NCBI GenBank assembly: GCA_041746735.1
Contig: JBGTGP010000038.1
Location: 13,658 to 77,657 of the forward strand
Source: Opimibacter sp041746735
GTDB lineage: Bacteria; Bacteroidota; Bacteroidia; Chitinophagales; Saprospiraceae
Reading direction: 5' to 3'
Length of the DNA stretch: 64,000 nt
The notes beneath the pieces were generated by a model. That model had not been told where the DNA came from, ran no database searches, and worked only from the letters and a program-made list of their open reading frames with translations. A program made the position numbers and the translations under genes. Positions within the stretch are counted from its first letter, which is position 1. Each line of letters begins with the position of its first letter. Of the stretch, positions 18,787 to 26,297 are shown one piece after another.

Positions 18787-20073
18787 ATGAATATACTTAT
18801 CCTGGGTCAGGGCGGCCGTGAACATGCCCTCGCAGACAAAATCGCTTCCAGTCCTTTGTGTTCCCAACTCTTCATTGCCCCGGGCAATGCCGGTACAGCT
18901 CTCTTGGGTCAAAACATGCCGGTGAGTGTCAGTGATTTTCCTGCTATACGGGACCTGGTGACAACATACCAGGTCGGGCTAGTGGTCGTGGGTCCGGAAG
19001 CCCCACTGGTAGATGGTATTGTGGATTTTTTTCAGGCAGATACTGCCTTAAAACACGTTCCTATTATCGGTCCGTCTCAGTCAGGTGCCCGAATGGAAGG
19101 CAGCAAGGCTTTTTCAAAAGCCTTCATGCAACGGCACCAGATTCCCACCGCTTCGTATCGGTCATTTACGCGTGAACAATTGAATGATGCGCTGGAGTGG
19201 CTGGAGGATCATCCTCTGCCTGTCGTACTCAAAGCTGATGGTCTGGCGGCAGGTAAGGGTGTGCTGATCTGTTCATCCTATGAGGAAGCGCAGCAGGAGA
19301 TCAAAGCGATGATGGGCGGAAAATTTGGTGAAGCCGGAGCTACGGTGGTTATCGAATCCTTCCTTTCCGGAATTGAATTCTCGGTTTTTGTTTTGACCGA
19401 TGGTAAAAGCTATGTCCTGCTTCCGGAGGCCAAGGATTATAAGCGAATCGGAGAAGGTGATACGGGGCTGAATACAGGCGGAATGGGGGCTGTCTCTCCG
19501 GTGCCGTTCGTAGATGATGCACTCTGGACCATGGTGGAAGAGCAGATCATTCGCCCCACGATTAATGGACTTCGTCAGGAGGAGATTCCATATACGGGAT
19601 TTCTTTTTTTTGGATTGATTCTGGTGGGAGAAAATCCCTATGTGATTGAATACAACTGTAGGCTTGGCGATCCGGAAACAGAAGTCATTATTCCCCGTAT
19701 CCAGTCTGATCTGGTGGACCTGATGATGGCGACATGGAATGGGCAACTTGAAAATGTCCAAATTGAAACGGACAGCCGGTCAGCGGTGACGATCGTCCTC
19801 GCATCAGGCGGGTATCCTGGTGATTTTGAAAAGGGTAAAACTATACATGGATTGGATAAGGTGGATGGAAGCCGGATCTACCATGCGGGTACCACTCATT
19901 TTGATGGTCGGGTGCTCACTTCCGGCGGCCGGGTATTGGCAGTCACGAGTCTCTCTTCTACCTTGACCAGGGCGATTGATAAAAGTCTGATCAATGCAGA
20001 ACGTCTGCAATATGAGGGTAAATATTACCGGAAAGACATTGGGCAGGATATGCTGATCGAAGAACAGGTCTGA
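18787..20073 (+). CDS. purD: Phosphoribosylamine--glycine ligase
   Basis: PurD is the ATP-grasp enzyme that joins glycine to phosphoribosylamine in de novo purine synthesis. The N-terminal Rossmann-like domain starts MNILILGQGGREHALA. Later motifs are GPEAPLVDGIVD, VLKADGLAAGKGVLI near residue 148, NTGGMGAVSPVP near residue 230 and the metal-binding NCRLGDPETEV near residue 291. The length of 428 is typical. It is monocistronic here and converges on the transglycosylase gene with a 10-base gap. The other purine genes in the window (the PurF-like gene and purQ) are scattered, not in one operon. Confidence 0.97.
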   Translation: MNILILGQGGREHALADKIASSPLCSQLFIAPGNAGTALLGQNMPVSVSDFPAIRDLVTTYQVGLVVVGPEAPLVDGIVDFFQADTALKHVPIIGPSQSGARMEGSKAFSKAFMQRHQIPTASYRSFTREQLNDALEWLEDHPLPVVLKADGLAAGKGVLICSSYEEAQQEIKAMMGGKFGEAGATVVIESFLSGIEFSVFVLTDGKSYVLLPEAKDYKRIGEGDTGLNTGGMGAVSPVPFVDDALWTMVEEQIIRPTINGLRQEEIPYTGFLFFGLILVGENPYVIEYNCRLGDPETEVIIPRIQSDLVDLMMATWNGQLENVQIETDSRSAVTIVLASGGYPGDFEKGKTIHGLDKVDGSRIYHAGTTHFDGRVLTSGGRVLAVTSLSSTLTRAIDKSLINAERLQYEGKYYRKDIGQDMLIEEQV

Positions 20074-20083
20074 CCGGCTACCT

Positions 20084-21013
20084 TTACGTTTTCGGAATCA
20101 GGATTTCATATCGTTTGCCACTCTTGTTGGTGAGTGCAGAACCGGTCAGCCAGGGATTGAGCACTTTCAGCATGCGGTAGGTCGTGCCATGCTCCAAAGC
20201 GAGTTGGGCCAGATCCGGAACGGGTTTATCTATTTCAATCGTTCGGACTTCATCGAGAGGAGCATATAAGTGTTCTGGAGCGACAAAAAATCCAAAGTGT
20301 CCCGGGTCCTGGAGGATCTCCTTGATGGCCAATATACGGAACACATACCTGGAGGTTTCTTCCGTTAGATTGAGATCATAATAGGAGGTGGCTTTTTGAG
20401 CTTCGAGTCGTTTTGATAGGATCGTTTCGCCCGTATTGTAGGCCGCTGCGGCGAGTGTCCAGGAACCGAATCGCTTTTTCAAATGCAGGATAAATTTGCA
20501 GGCGGCTTCGGTTGATTTTTCGACATGGTAGCGCTCATCGACCTCTTCCTGAATTTCCAGTCCATAGGCCAGGCCTGATGGTTTCATAAACTGCCATAGC
20601 CCTTTTGCTCCTGCGGGGGAAGTAGCCATTCGCAGATTACTTTCGGCGACACAGAGGTATTTGAAGTCATCAGGAACACCATATCGGGTCAGGATGGTTT
20701 CGATCACCGGGAAATAGCGGTTGGCCATCTTGATGTTGAGTAAGGTAGCAGAATGCAGATACGAATTGATCACCAGCTCACGGTCTAAACGCTCCACAGC
20801 ATCAAAATTACTTGCCGGGACATCTTCCCCTGCGAAGGAGAAGGTCTTGTCAAGATCAAAGGCGGAGATATGCTGCTGCAGTCTGGAGGGTGCCGGGACT
20901 GCCGCTTCATCAGTGACCAGCGTATCCGTGGATAGTTCGTTAAAAGAACTAAAAATCACCAGACCCAGAAATCCGGCCAGAAGGGAGGTGAAGGCAAACA
21001 TTTTCTTTTCCAT
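20084..21013 (-). CDS. Lytic murein transglycosylase (SLT domain) with LysM-like C-terminus
   Basis: This peptidoglycan-cleaving enzyme is of the MltD/SLT type. An N-terminal hydrophobic signal or anchor spans residues ~5-24. The SLT domain covers about 100-240, with the catalytic Glu124 in CVAESNLR and the family segments AGAKGLWQFM and AAAYNTGE. The last ~50 residues (LAQLALEHGTTYRMLKVLNPWL) look like a LysM-type glycan-binding repeat. It probably acts in the periplasm in wall turnover. It is a single gene on the minus strand, divergent from the DASS transporter. Confidence 0.9.
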   Translation of the reverse strand: MEKKMFAFTSLLAGFLGLVIFSSFNELSTDTLVTDEAAVPAPSRLQQHISAFDLDKTFSFAGEDVPASNFDAVERLDRELVINSYLHSATLLNIKMANRYFPVIETILTRYGVPDDFKYLCVAESNLRMATSPAGAKGLWQFMKPSGLAYGLEIQEEVDERYHVEKSTEAACKFILHLKKRFGSWTLAAAAYNTGETILSKRLEAQKATSYYDLNLTEETSRYVFRILAIKEILQDPGHFGFFVAPEHLYAPLDEVRTIEIDKPVPDLAQLALEHGTTYRMLKVLNPWLTGSALTNKSGKRYEILIPKT

Positions 21014-21150
21014 CAGATAAATATCGGGTTAAACGAAATAAAATGCAAAATATGTTTCGTTTCGGGCTTGCAGATGAAATAGGCGTTGGTCCGCCTCATC
21101 CATAAACCATAGACTGTAGTAGTTTAGCCGCCGATACAGGTTTTACTTTT

Positions 21151-22617
21151 ATGCAGCAATCGCCCGCCTCAGACCCTCTGAATCACCTTATACAACGTAT
21201 CGGCTATTTTGCTGGTCCGGGGTTATTCCTTCTGTTGTTTCTATTTTCTCATCCGGAGGGGATGAGCCGGCAGGCTATTATCGTCATGGCCGTGACGGTT
21301 TGGATTGCCATTTGGTGGGTGACAGAGGCTGTTCCGCTGGCCGTGACTTCGTTATTACCGATTGTCTTATTCCCGTTGTTGGGTATTTCGACGATGAGTG
21401 CAACGACCTCGGCCTATGCGCATCCGTTGATCTTTCTGTATATCGGAGGATTCCTCTTGGCTATTGCGATTGAAAAAACCGGATTACATGCCCGGATCGC
21501 CATCGGTATCATTCGGCGGATGGGGACCAAGCTCCAGCTGATTGTACTGGGTTTCATGCTGGCCACCGGCTTTCTTTCGATGTGGATTTCCAATACAGCT
21601 ACTGCGGTCATGATGCTGCCGATTGGTCTGGCTATTATTTCTGTGGCGGGAGATCAAGGCGTCGAAAAAATCACCCCTTTTAAAAAAGCGTTGATGCTGG
21701 CTATCGCGTATGCTGCTTCCATTGGCGGTCTGGCGACGCTCATCGGTACGCCACCCAATATTGTGTTCAGCGGTGTGATCAGGGAAATGTATGGTACTGA
21801 AATTTCATTTCTTCAATGGTTTATGGTTGGTGGACCGCTTTCGGTCGTGTTGTTGTTCTTTTGTTGGTGGTATCTGACCCGGATTGGCTTTCCGTTGGGT
21901 CAAGCTCAACTCCCCGGAGGCCGGGAAGAAATGGATTTCCGTTACCGGCAACTAGGGAAAATGTCCGTGCAGGAGAAGCAGGTGGCGATCGTCTTTGGTG
22001 TGGTGGCATTTGCCTGGATGACGAGATCTTTTCTCCTCAATGCCTGGATCCCGGGTCTGGATGATACAATGATCGCTGTGGCTGCCGGCATCATCCTGTT
22101 CCTGCTTCCCCCGGGTGAAAAACGGAAGGGAGGTTTGCTGGTTTGGGATGATGCGATACGTATCCCATGGGGAATTATTTTGCTGTTTGGGGGAGGAATG
22201 GCACTGGCTGATGCTTTTGAAAGCAGCGGACTTGCAGCATGGATTGGGAATGGAATGTCGGGTTTGTCTGTGCTAGGCATCTTTATGATGATCCTGCTGG
22301 TGGCAGCTATTGTAAACTTTCTAACCGAGTTTACTTCCAATTTGGCTACTATCACTATGATCCTTCCTGTGCTGGCCACCATTGCGGTATCCGCCGGATT
22401 GCATCCGTTTATGCTGATGGTGGCAGCGACACTGGCCGCTTCCTGTGGCTTTATGATGCCGGCCGGCACTCCACCCAATGCCATTGTCTTTGGCTCAGGG
22501 CATGTCAAAATATGGGATATGGTCAAAACAGGATTCTTTCTCAACCTGATCAGCATTATTCTGATCACCATCGTGGTTTACTTTTTTCTGGAGGCCTTGT
22601 GGGGGATATCGATGTAA
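21151..22617 (+). CDS. SLC13/DASS family sodium-coupled carboxylate transporter
   Basis: This inner-membrane protein has about 12 helices in 488 residues. The paired signatures of the divalent-anion:Na+ symporter family are present: SNTATAVMMLPIG near residue 149 and its counterpart TSNLATITMILP near residue 395, plus the repeated GTPPNIVFSG and GTPPNAIVFGSG segments. Likely substrates are C4-dicarboxylates or related anions; sulfate or other ions cannot be excluded. A TACTTTTA box overlaps the ATG, so either the box is fortuitous or the start is unusual. Confidence 0.92.
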   Translation: MQQSPASDPLNHLIQRIGYFAGPGLFLLLFLFSHPEGMSRQAIIVMAVTVWIAIWWVTEAVPLAVTSLLPIVLFPLLGISTMSATTSAYAHPLIFLYIGGFLLAIAIEKTGLHARIAIGIIRRMGTKLQLIVLGFMLATGFLSMWISNTATAVMMLPIGLAIISVAGDQGVEKITPFKKALMLAIAYAASIGGLATLIGTPPNIVFSGVIREMYGTEISFLQWFMVGGPLSVVLLFFCWWYLTRIGFPLGQAQLPGGREEMDFRYRQLGKMSVQEKQVAIVFGVVAFAWMTRSFLLNAWIPGLDDTMIAVAAGIILFLLPPGEKRKGGLLVWDDAIRIPWGIILLFGGGMALADAFESSGLAAWIGNGMSGLSVLGIFMMILLVAAIVNFLTEFTSNLATITMILPVLATIAVSAGLHPFMLMVAATLAASCGFMMPAGTPPNAIVFGSGHVKIWDMVKTGFFLNLISIILITIVVYFFLEALWGISM

Positions 22618-22637
22618 GACTAACCTTGAGTCCTGCC

Positions 22638-23402
22638 TCAGACAAAGGGTTCAATCCAATCAGGTCGGGAAGCCACAGCTGCTCCAATAATACCTGCATC
22701 ATTGTAGGCGGCTGCACTGACGACGGGAGTCCGTAAATGATTGAAATGATGTGCATACGTCTCAAATCTGAAACTGATCCCACCACCGAGGACGATCAGG
22801 CGCGGCGAAAGCAAGAGGATCATATACTGGAGAAATTCCGCCAACGCTTTTGCCCAGGTATCATAGTCCAGGTTGAGGTCTTTTCTGGCCCGATTACTCA
22901 CCAGATTTTCCGCTATGTCACCCCGGTACTGGATATGGCCAAATTCGGTATTCGGTACGAGAATTCCATCAAAGAATAATGCAGACCCAATACCAGTGCC
23001 AAGGGTGAGCAACAGGGCGGTGCCCCGTACACGATTGATCCTTCCATACATACGTTCCGCCAGTCCGGCGGCATCTGCATCATTTAGGACATAACAGGTT
23101 TGACCAGTCCGGCGATACAAAAGTTCTGATACATTGGTTCCGATCCAGGATTTATCAATATTGGCGGCCGTCAGAGAAACTCCATCTTGAATAATAGCCG
23201 GAAATCCTACGCCTATAGAATCGCCTTTCCATTCCAGACGATCGAGGATATCCTGAATGACATCGGCAACGGCCTCTGGTGTTGAGGGCTGAGGGGTGTT
23301 GATCTTGAGGCGTTCACTGATCAGTTGCCCATGTGTTAAGTCGACAAGAGCGGCTTTCACACCGGAACCGCCAATATCTATACCTAATGCTGTGGACGTC
23401 AC
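22638..23402 (-). CDS. ppgK: ROK-family sugar kinase, probable polyphosphate glucokinase
   Basis: The protein begins with an ASKHA phosphate-binding motif, GIDIGGSGVKAALVD. It continues with LNDADAAGLAE, which carries the catalytic-base region, and LTLGTGIGSALFFDG followed by PNTEFGHIQYRG. This set is characteristic of polyphosphate/ATP glucokinases, and the 254-residue length fits. It would phosphorylate glucose to glucose 6-phosphate, possibly with polyphosphate as donor. It is the last gene of a minus-strand operon and starts 5 bases after the PKD-cyclophilin gene. Kinase family is secure; phosphoryl-donor preference is inference. Confidence 0.85.
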   Translation of the reverse strand: MTSTALGIDIGGSGVKAALVDLTHGQLISERLKINTPQPSTPEAVADVIQDILDRLEWKGDSIGVGFPAIIQDGVSLTAANIDKSWIGTNVSELLYRRTGQTCYVLNDADAAGLAERMYGRINRVRGTALLLTLGTGIGSALFFDGILVPNTEFGHIQYRGDIAENLVSNRARKDLNLDYDTWAKALAEFLQYMILLLSPRLIVLGGGISFRFETYAHHFNHLRTPVVSAAAYNDAGIIGAAVASRPDWIEPFV

Positions 23403-23407
23403 AGCGA

Positions 23408-24301
23408 TCAGCGGATAACTTTTACCGTCATTTTGACATCCTCTTTGGGCCGATCTCTTGAATCTTTCTCCGAGCGTGCAATCTTGTCTATGACCTCCAG
23501 TCCTGAAGTGACCCGTCCGTACACAGTATAATCATGATCCAGAAATGGTGTACCGCCAGACGCTTTGTAGGCTTCGCGTTGCTCGGGTGTATACTTGATC
23601 CCTTTCCGTCTTTCCAGCATATCCAGCATAGCATCATCCACAGGACTGCCATGCACGATGTAAAACTGGGAGCCGGATGATTTTCGCTCCGGATTGACAT
23701 TATCACCTGTTCGGGCAGCCGCTATGGCGCCCCGGATATGTACAAGGCTGTCAACAAACTCTGCCGGAACCTGATACCCCGGGCCGCCAGATCCCAATGC
23801 GGCACCGGGTTCGGCGTCCCGAGAATTGGGATCACCTCCCTGAATCATAAATCCGTCGATCACCCGATGAAACAACAAGCCATCATAAAACCCTTCCTCC
23901 GCCAGTTTCATAAAATTGTCCCGGTGCTTCGGGGTGGCATCGTACAACTCCGCCACCATGACGCCAAATGAAGTGGTTATTTCAATCAGGCAATTAGCCG
24001 GAGAATCTACAATAATGGATTGGGTCATCGTGTTTGATTTTTTTCCTTTGGACGCCGTAAGTGTTACCTCATACTTTCCTGCATGTGTATAGCGATGCTG
24101 AGCAACGGGTTCGGTGGATTTCGCCCCGTCTCCAAAATCCCAGATGTAGGTTTCCGCTTTCAGTGATGTATTCTCAAAATAGATTTGGGCTGGAGCTTCA
24201 GGATGCTCCGGACGCATAGAAAATCGCGCCAGGGGTTGTGCGCATGAACTAAACCAAAGTGCCGTAGTTGTCAGAATCAATACCATAAGGCTTCCATTCA
24301 T
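23408..24301 (-). CDS. Cyclophilin-type peptidylprolyl isomerase lipoprotein with PKD domain
   Basis: This is an envelope prolyl isomerase. A signal peptide ends in the lipobox FSSC (Cys20). A PKD-like Ig domain follows (about residues 30-105, with the hallmark YIWDFGDG), then a cyclophilin domain (about 106-297) with FHRVIDGFMIQGGDP and GSQFYIVHG. It probably assists folding of exported or outer-membrane proteins. Its ATG overlaps the stop of the preceding cyclophilin gene by one base (TAATG), so the two are translationally coupled. The two cyclophilin domains are clearly paralogous, and the PKD domain was gained or lost after duplication. Confidence 0.92.
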   Translation of the reverse strand: MNGSLMVLILTTTALWFSSCAQPLARFSMRPEHPEAPAQIYFENTSLKAETYIWDFGDGAKSTEPVAQHRYTHAGKYEVTLTASKGKKSNTMTQSIIVDSPANCLIEITTSFGVMVAELYDATPKHRDNFMKLAEEGFYDGLLFHRVIDGFMIQGGDPNSRDAEPGAALGSGGPGYQVPAEFVDSLVHIRGAIAAARTGDNVNPERKSSGSQFYIVHGSPVDDAMLDMLERRKGIKYTPEQREAYKASGGTPFLDHDYTVYGRVTSGLEVIDKIARSEKDSRDRPKEDVKMTVKVIR

Positions 24302-24951
24302 TAATTGATCATTTTGATTTTCATGCGGACATCCTTCAAGGGCCGGTCGCTGGCATCTTTTTCAAGTTTACCGATCGTCTCGACTACATCCATACCGGAA
24401 AGAACCTCCCCAAATACGGTATACTCCATATCCAATGCCGGATAACCGCCATGCTCCAGATAGAGCTGGCGCTGGGCATCATTGTACCTGATTTTCTTGG
24501 TCTTTTCGTATTGATACAGATCAGCCTCATAGACCGGTGTACCAATGATGATGTAAAACTGGCTGCCGGAAGATTTCTTCTCCGGATTGGGGGTTCTGGC
24601 AGCGGCAAGTGCGCCTTTGAGGTGAGGTGCCCCGATCTCCGCATCTATCTCGTATCCAGGTCCACCGGCCCCTAGCGGCATGCCGGGGGCAGCAGTTTTG
24701 GATGCCGGATCTCCACCCTGAATCATAAAATAATCGATTACCCTGTGAAACAGGAGATCATCGTAGAAGCCCTCTTTGACCAGCTTGATAAAATTATCCC
24801 GGTGCTTTGGTGTACTATTATACAGGAGCAAGGTGATATCCCCATACTCGGTAGTAATCAGGGCTTTAGACTCTTCTTCCTTGCAGGCTGTGAGGAGCAA
24901 GACCAGACCTACGCCCAATGCAAACATCACTCGACGGATCAATATGTTCAT
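24301..24951 (-). CDS. Cyclophilin-type peptidylprolyl isomerase lipoprotein
   Basis: This is a second envelope cyclophilin, 216 residues from the ATG at 24951. The frame stays open to 25077 but the extension has no family likeness, whereas MNILIRRVMFALGVGLVLLL followed by TAC is a proper lipoprotein signal (Cys near residue 22). The isomerase core shows FHRVIDYFMIQGGDP and GSQFYIIIG. It starts 2 bases after the stop of the upstream small gene and overlaps the next cyclophilin by one base, so it sits in the middle of a tight operon. Confidence 0.92.
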   Translation of the reverse strand: MNILIRRVMFALGVGLVLLLTACKEEESKALITTEYGDITLLLYNSTPKHRDNFIKLVKEGFYDDLLFHRVIDYFMIQGGDPASKTAAPGMPLGAGGPGYEIDAEIGAPHLKGALAAARTPNPEKKSSGSQFYIIIGTPVYEADLYQYEKTKKIRYNDAQRQLYLEHGGYPALDMEYTVFGEVLSGMDVVETIGKLEKDASDRPLKDVRMKIKMIN

Positions 24952-24953
24952 AT

Positions 24954-25316
24954 CTAACTTTTTTGATTTTCGGACAACAAAGGTGCAAAATACTCCACGA
25001 CTTTTCGTCGCAACAGCATTTCCTGGGCCGACACCCCTTTGATATCCACCGGCTGGAGCGGCTTCCAATGGGGCCATCCATCCGCATCCAGACCCTCAAA
25101 TTCAAAATACCCTTCCTCTGTCAGGAGATGACAAATCGCGACATGCATCAGATCCTGCTTTTCTTCTTTAGTATACTGCGATTTGGGTTGGCCTACTTCC
25201 TGCATCCCGACCAGAAACAATAACGCATTCAGGTCCGGCAATTCCGTCTTACCAAAACGATCCCGGATCCAGTGCCGTACCCGCAACCATTCAAAATCCA
25301 ACTGCCAGTCCTCCAT
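24954..25316 (-). CDS. Conserved hypothetical protein, first gene of the cyclophilin operon
   Basis: A 120-residue soluble protein without signal peptide or membrane segment. It opens MEDWQLDFEWLRVRHWIRDR and is rich in Trp and acidic residues. No known domain was recognised. A good -7 box (TATCTTTG) lies 8 bases before the ATG, and the gene leads directly into two cyclophilin lipoproteins with a 2-base gap. The context suggests a conserved companion of the isomerase genes, perhaps only by operon position. Coding status is supported by spacing, promoter and continuous frame. Confidence 0.8.
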   Translation of the reverse strand: MEDWQLDFEWLRVRHWIRDRFGKTELPDLNALLFLVGMQEVGQPKSQYTKEEKQDLMHVAICHLLTEEGYFEFEGLDADGWPHWKPLQPVDIKGVSAQEMLLRRKVVEYFAPLLSENQKS

Positions 25317-25324
25317 AGCGGGGT

Positions 25325-25332
25325 CAAAGATA
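25325..25332 (-). promoter_or_regulatory. -7 box of the cyclophilin operon (TATCTTTG)
   Basis: Exact TAnnTTTG match on the minus strand ending 8 bases before the ATG at 25316. It implies a transcript that starts at or near the start codon. No clean -33 element was found. Confidence 0.55.
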
Positions 25333-25463
25333 CGGGATCAAACAAGGTTTCTCCAGTCCTTGTCACCATTATAACCACAAGTCATTGTCCCTGAAGCGTC
25401 ACTTTCACAGTTTAGAAGTCATCTCACCAGTGCACATCACGCTCTAACACCCGTGGTATTTCA

Positions 25464-25471
25464 TACCTTTG
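25464..25471 (+). promoter_or_regulatory. purQ -7 box (TACCTTTG)
   Basis: Exact TAnnTTTG match 20 bases upstream of the preferred purQ ATG at 25492. It lies inside the longer open frame from 25453, which supports the shorter start. Confidence 0.55.
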
Positions 25472-25491
25472 TGGGTATAAAGTTCCATCTC

Positions 25492-26193
25492 ATGAAATTT
25501 GGTGTTGTTGTCTTTCCGGGATCCAATTGTGACGATGATATGATCCATGTGCTCGGCACGGTATTGGGAGCAGAGGTCCGGAAATTATGGCATAAAAATA
25601 CGTCTCTGGAAGGGTTTACCCCTGCTGATTGTATTGTTTTGCCTGGCGGGTTTTCCTATGGGGACTATCTCAGGGCGGGTGCTATCGCCCGGTACTCTCC
25701 GATCATGCAGTCGGTCATTGCTTTTGCAGGGCAGGGTGGAAAAGTCCTGGGCATCTGCAACGGATTTCAGATTCTTTGTGAGGCTGGGCTATTGCCCGGA
25801 GCTCTGGTTCGAAATCAGTACCAGAAATTTATGTCCAAGAATGTACACCTCCGTGTTGAGACGACTGATTCCCTGATCACCCGTCAATGTGAGCCCCTTC
25901 AGGTGCTCAAAATGCCTGTCGCGCATGCAGAAGGCCGCTATATAACGGATGTTAAAGGCCTTGAAGCCTTGAAGTCGCATGACCAGGTCTTGTTCAGATA
26001 TTGCACTCCAGCGGGTACGCTTCATAGTGAAAACGGCTCCATGGATGATATCGCAGGTATCTGCAACCGGGACCGCAATGTGTTTGGGATGATGCCGCAC
26101 CCGGAAAGGGCTTCTGAATCCGTCCTGGGCAATACCGATGGTCTGATCCTGTTTCAGTCCCTCTATCCGGCTGCTCTGGCTTTTGCCGGATGA
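25492..26193 (+). CDS. purQ: Phosphoribosylformylglycinamidine synthase glutaminase subunit
   Basis: PurQ supplies ammonia from glutamine to PurL in purine synthesis. This class I amidotransferase starts MKFGVVVFPGSNCDDD at 25492. The frame is open to 25453, but that stretch contains the promoter box. The nucleophile Cys is in VLGICNGFQIL near residue 88, and the His-Glu pair is in MMPHPERA near residue 203. The length of 233 is typical of the stand-alone subunit, implying separate purL and purS genes elsewhere. Confidence 0.96.
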   Translation: MKFGVVVFPGSNCDDDMIHVLGTVLGAEVRKLWHKNTSLEGFTPADCIVLPGGFSYGDYLRAGAIARYSPIMQSVIAFAGQGGKVLGICNGFQILCEAGLLPGALVRNQYQKFMSKNVHLRVETTDSLITRQCEPLQVLKMPVAHAEGRYITDVKGLEALKSHDQVLFRYCTPAGTLHSENGSMDDIAGICNRDRNVFGMMPHPERASESVLGNTDGLILFQSLYPAALAFAG

Positions 26194-26237
26194 GCTCACG
26201 CATAATGGTTAGGCCGGTTAAGGTTTTATTAAAGACG

Positions 26238-26268
26238 GTTGGCAAACAACCATTCCACCCTATTTTTG
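26238..26268 (+). promoter_or_regulatory. Promoter of the DsbD-like gene
   Basis: The -33-like GTTGG (26238-26242) is followed after 18 bases by the -7 box TATTTTTG (26261-26268), close to the Bacteroidota TTTG-N17-23-TAnnTTTG pattern. The box ends 29 bases before the ATG at 26298, supporting that start over the longer frame from 26190. Confidence 0.55.
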
Positions 26269-26297
26269 TATCCATTTGTTCAAATACCTGTACGTCT

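Noticed and set aside
21144..21151. TACTTTTA as the promoter of the DASS transporter
   Set aside because: It overlaps the ATG, so transcription would start inside the gene; the transporter N-terminus gives no clear later start.
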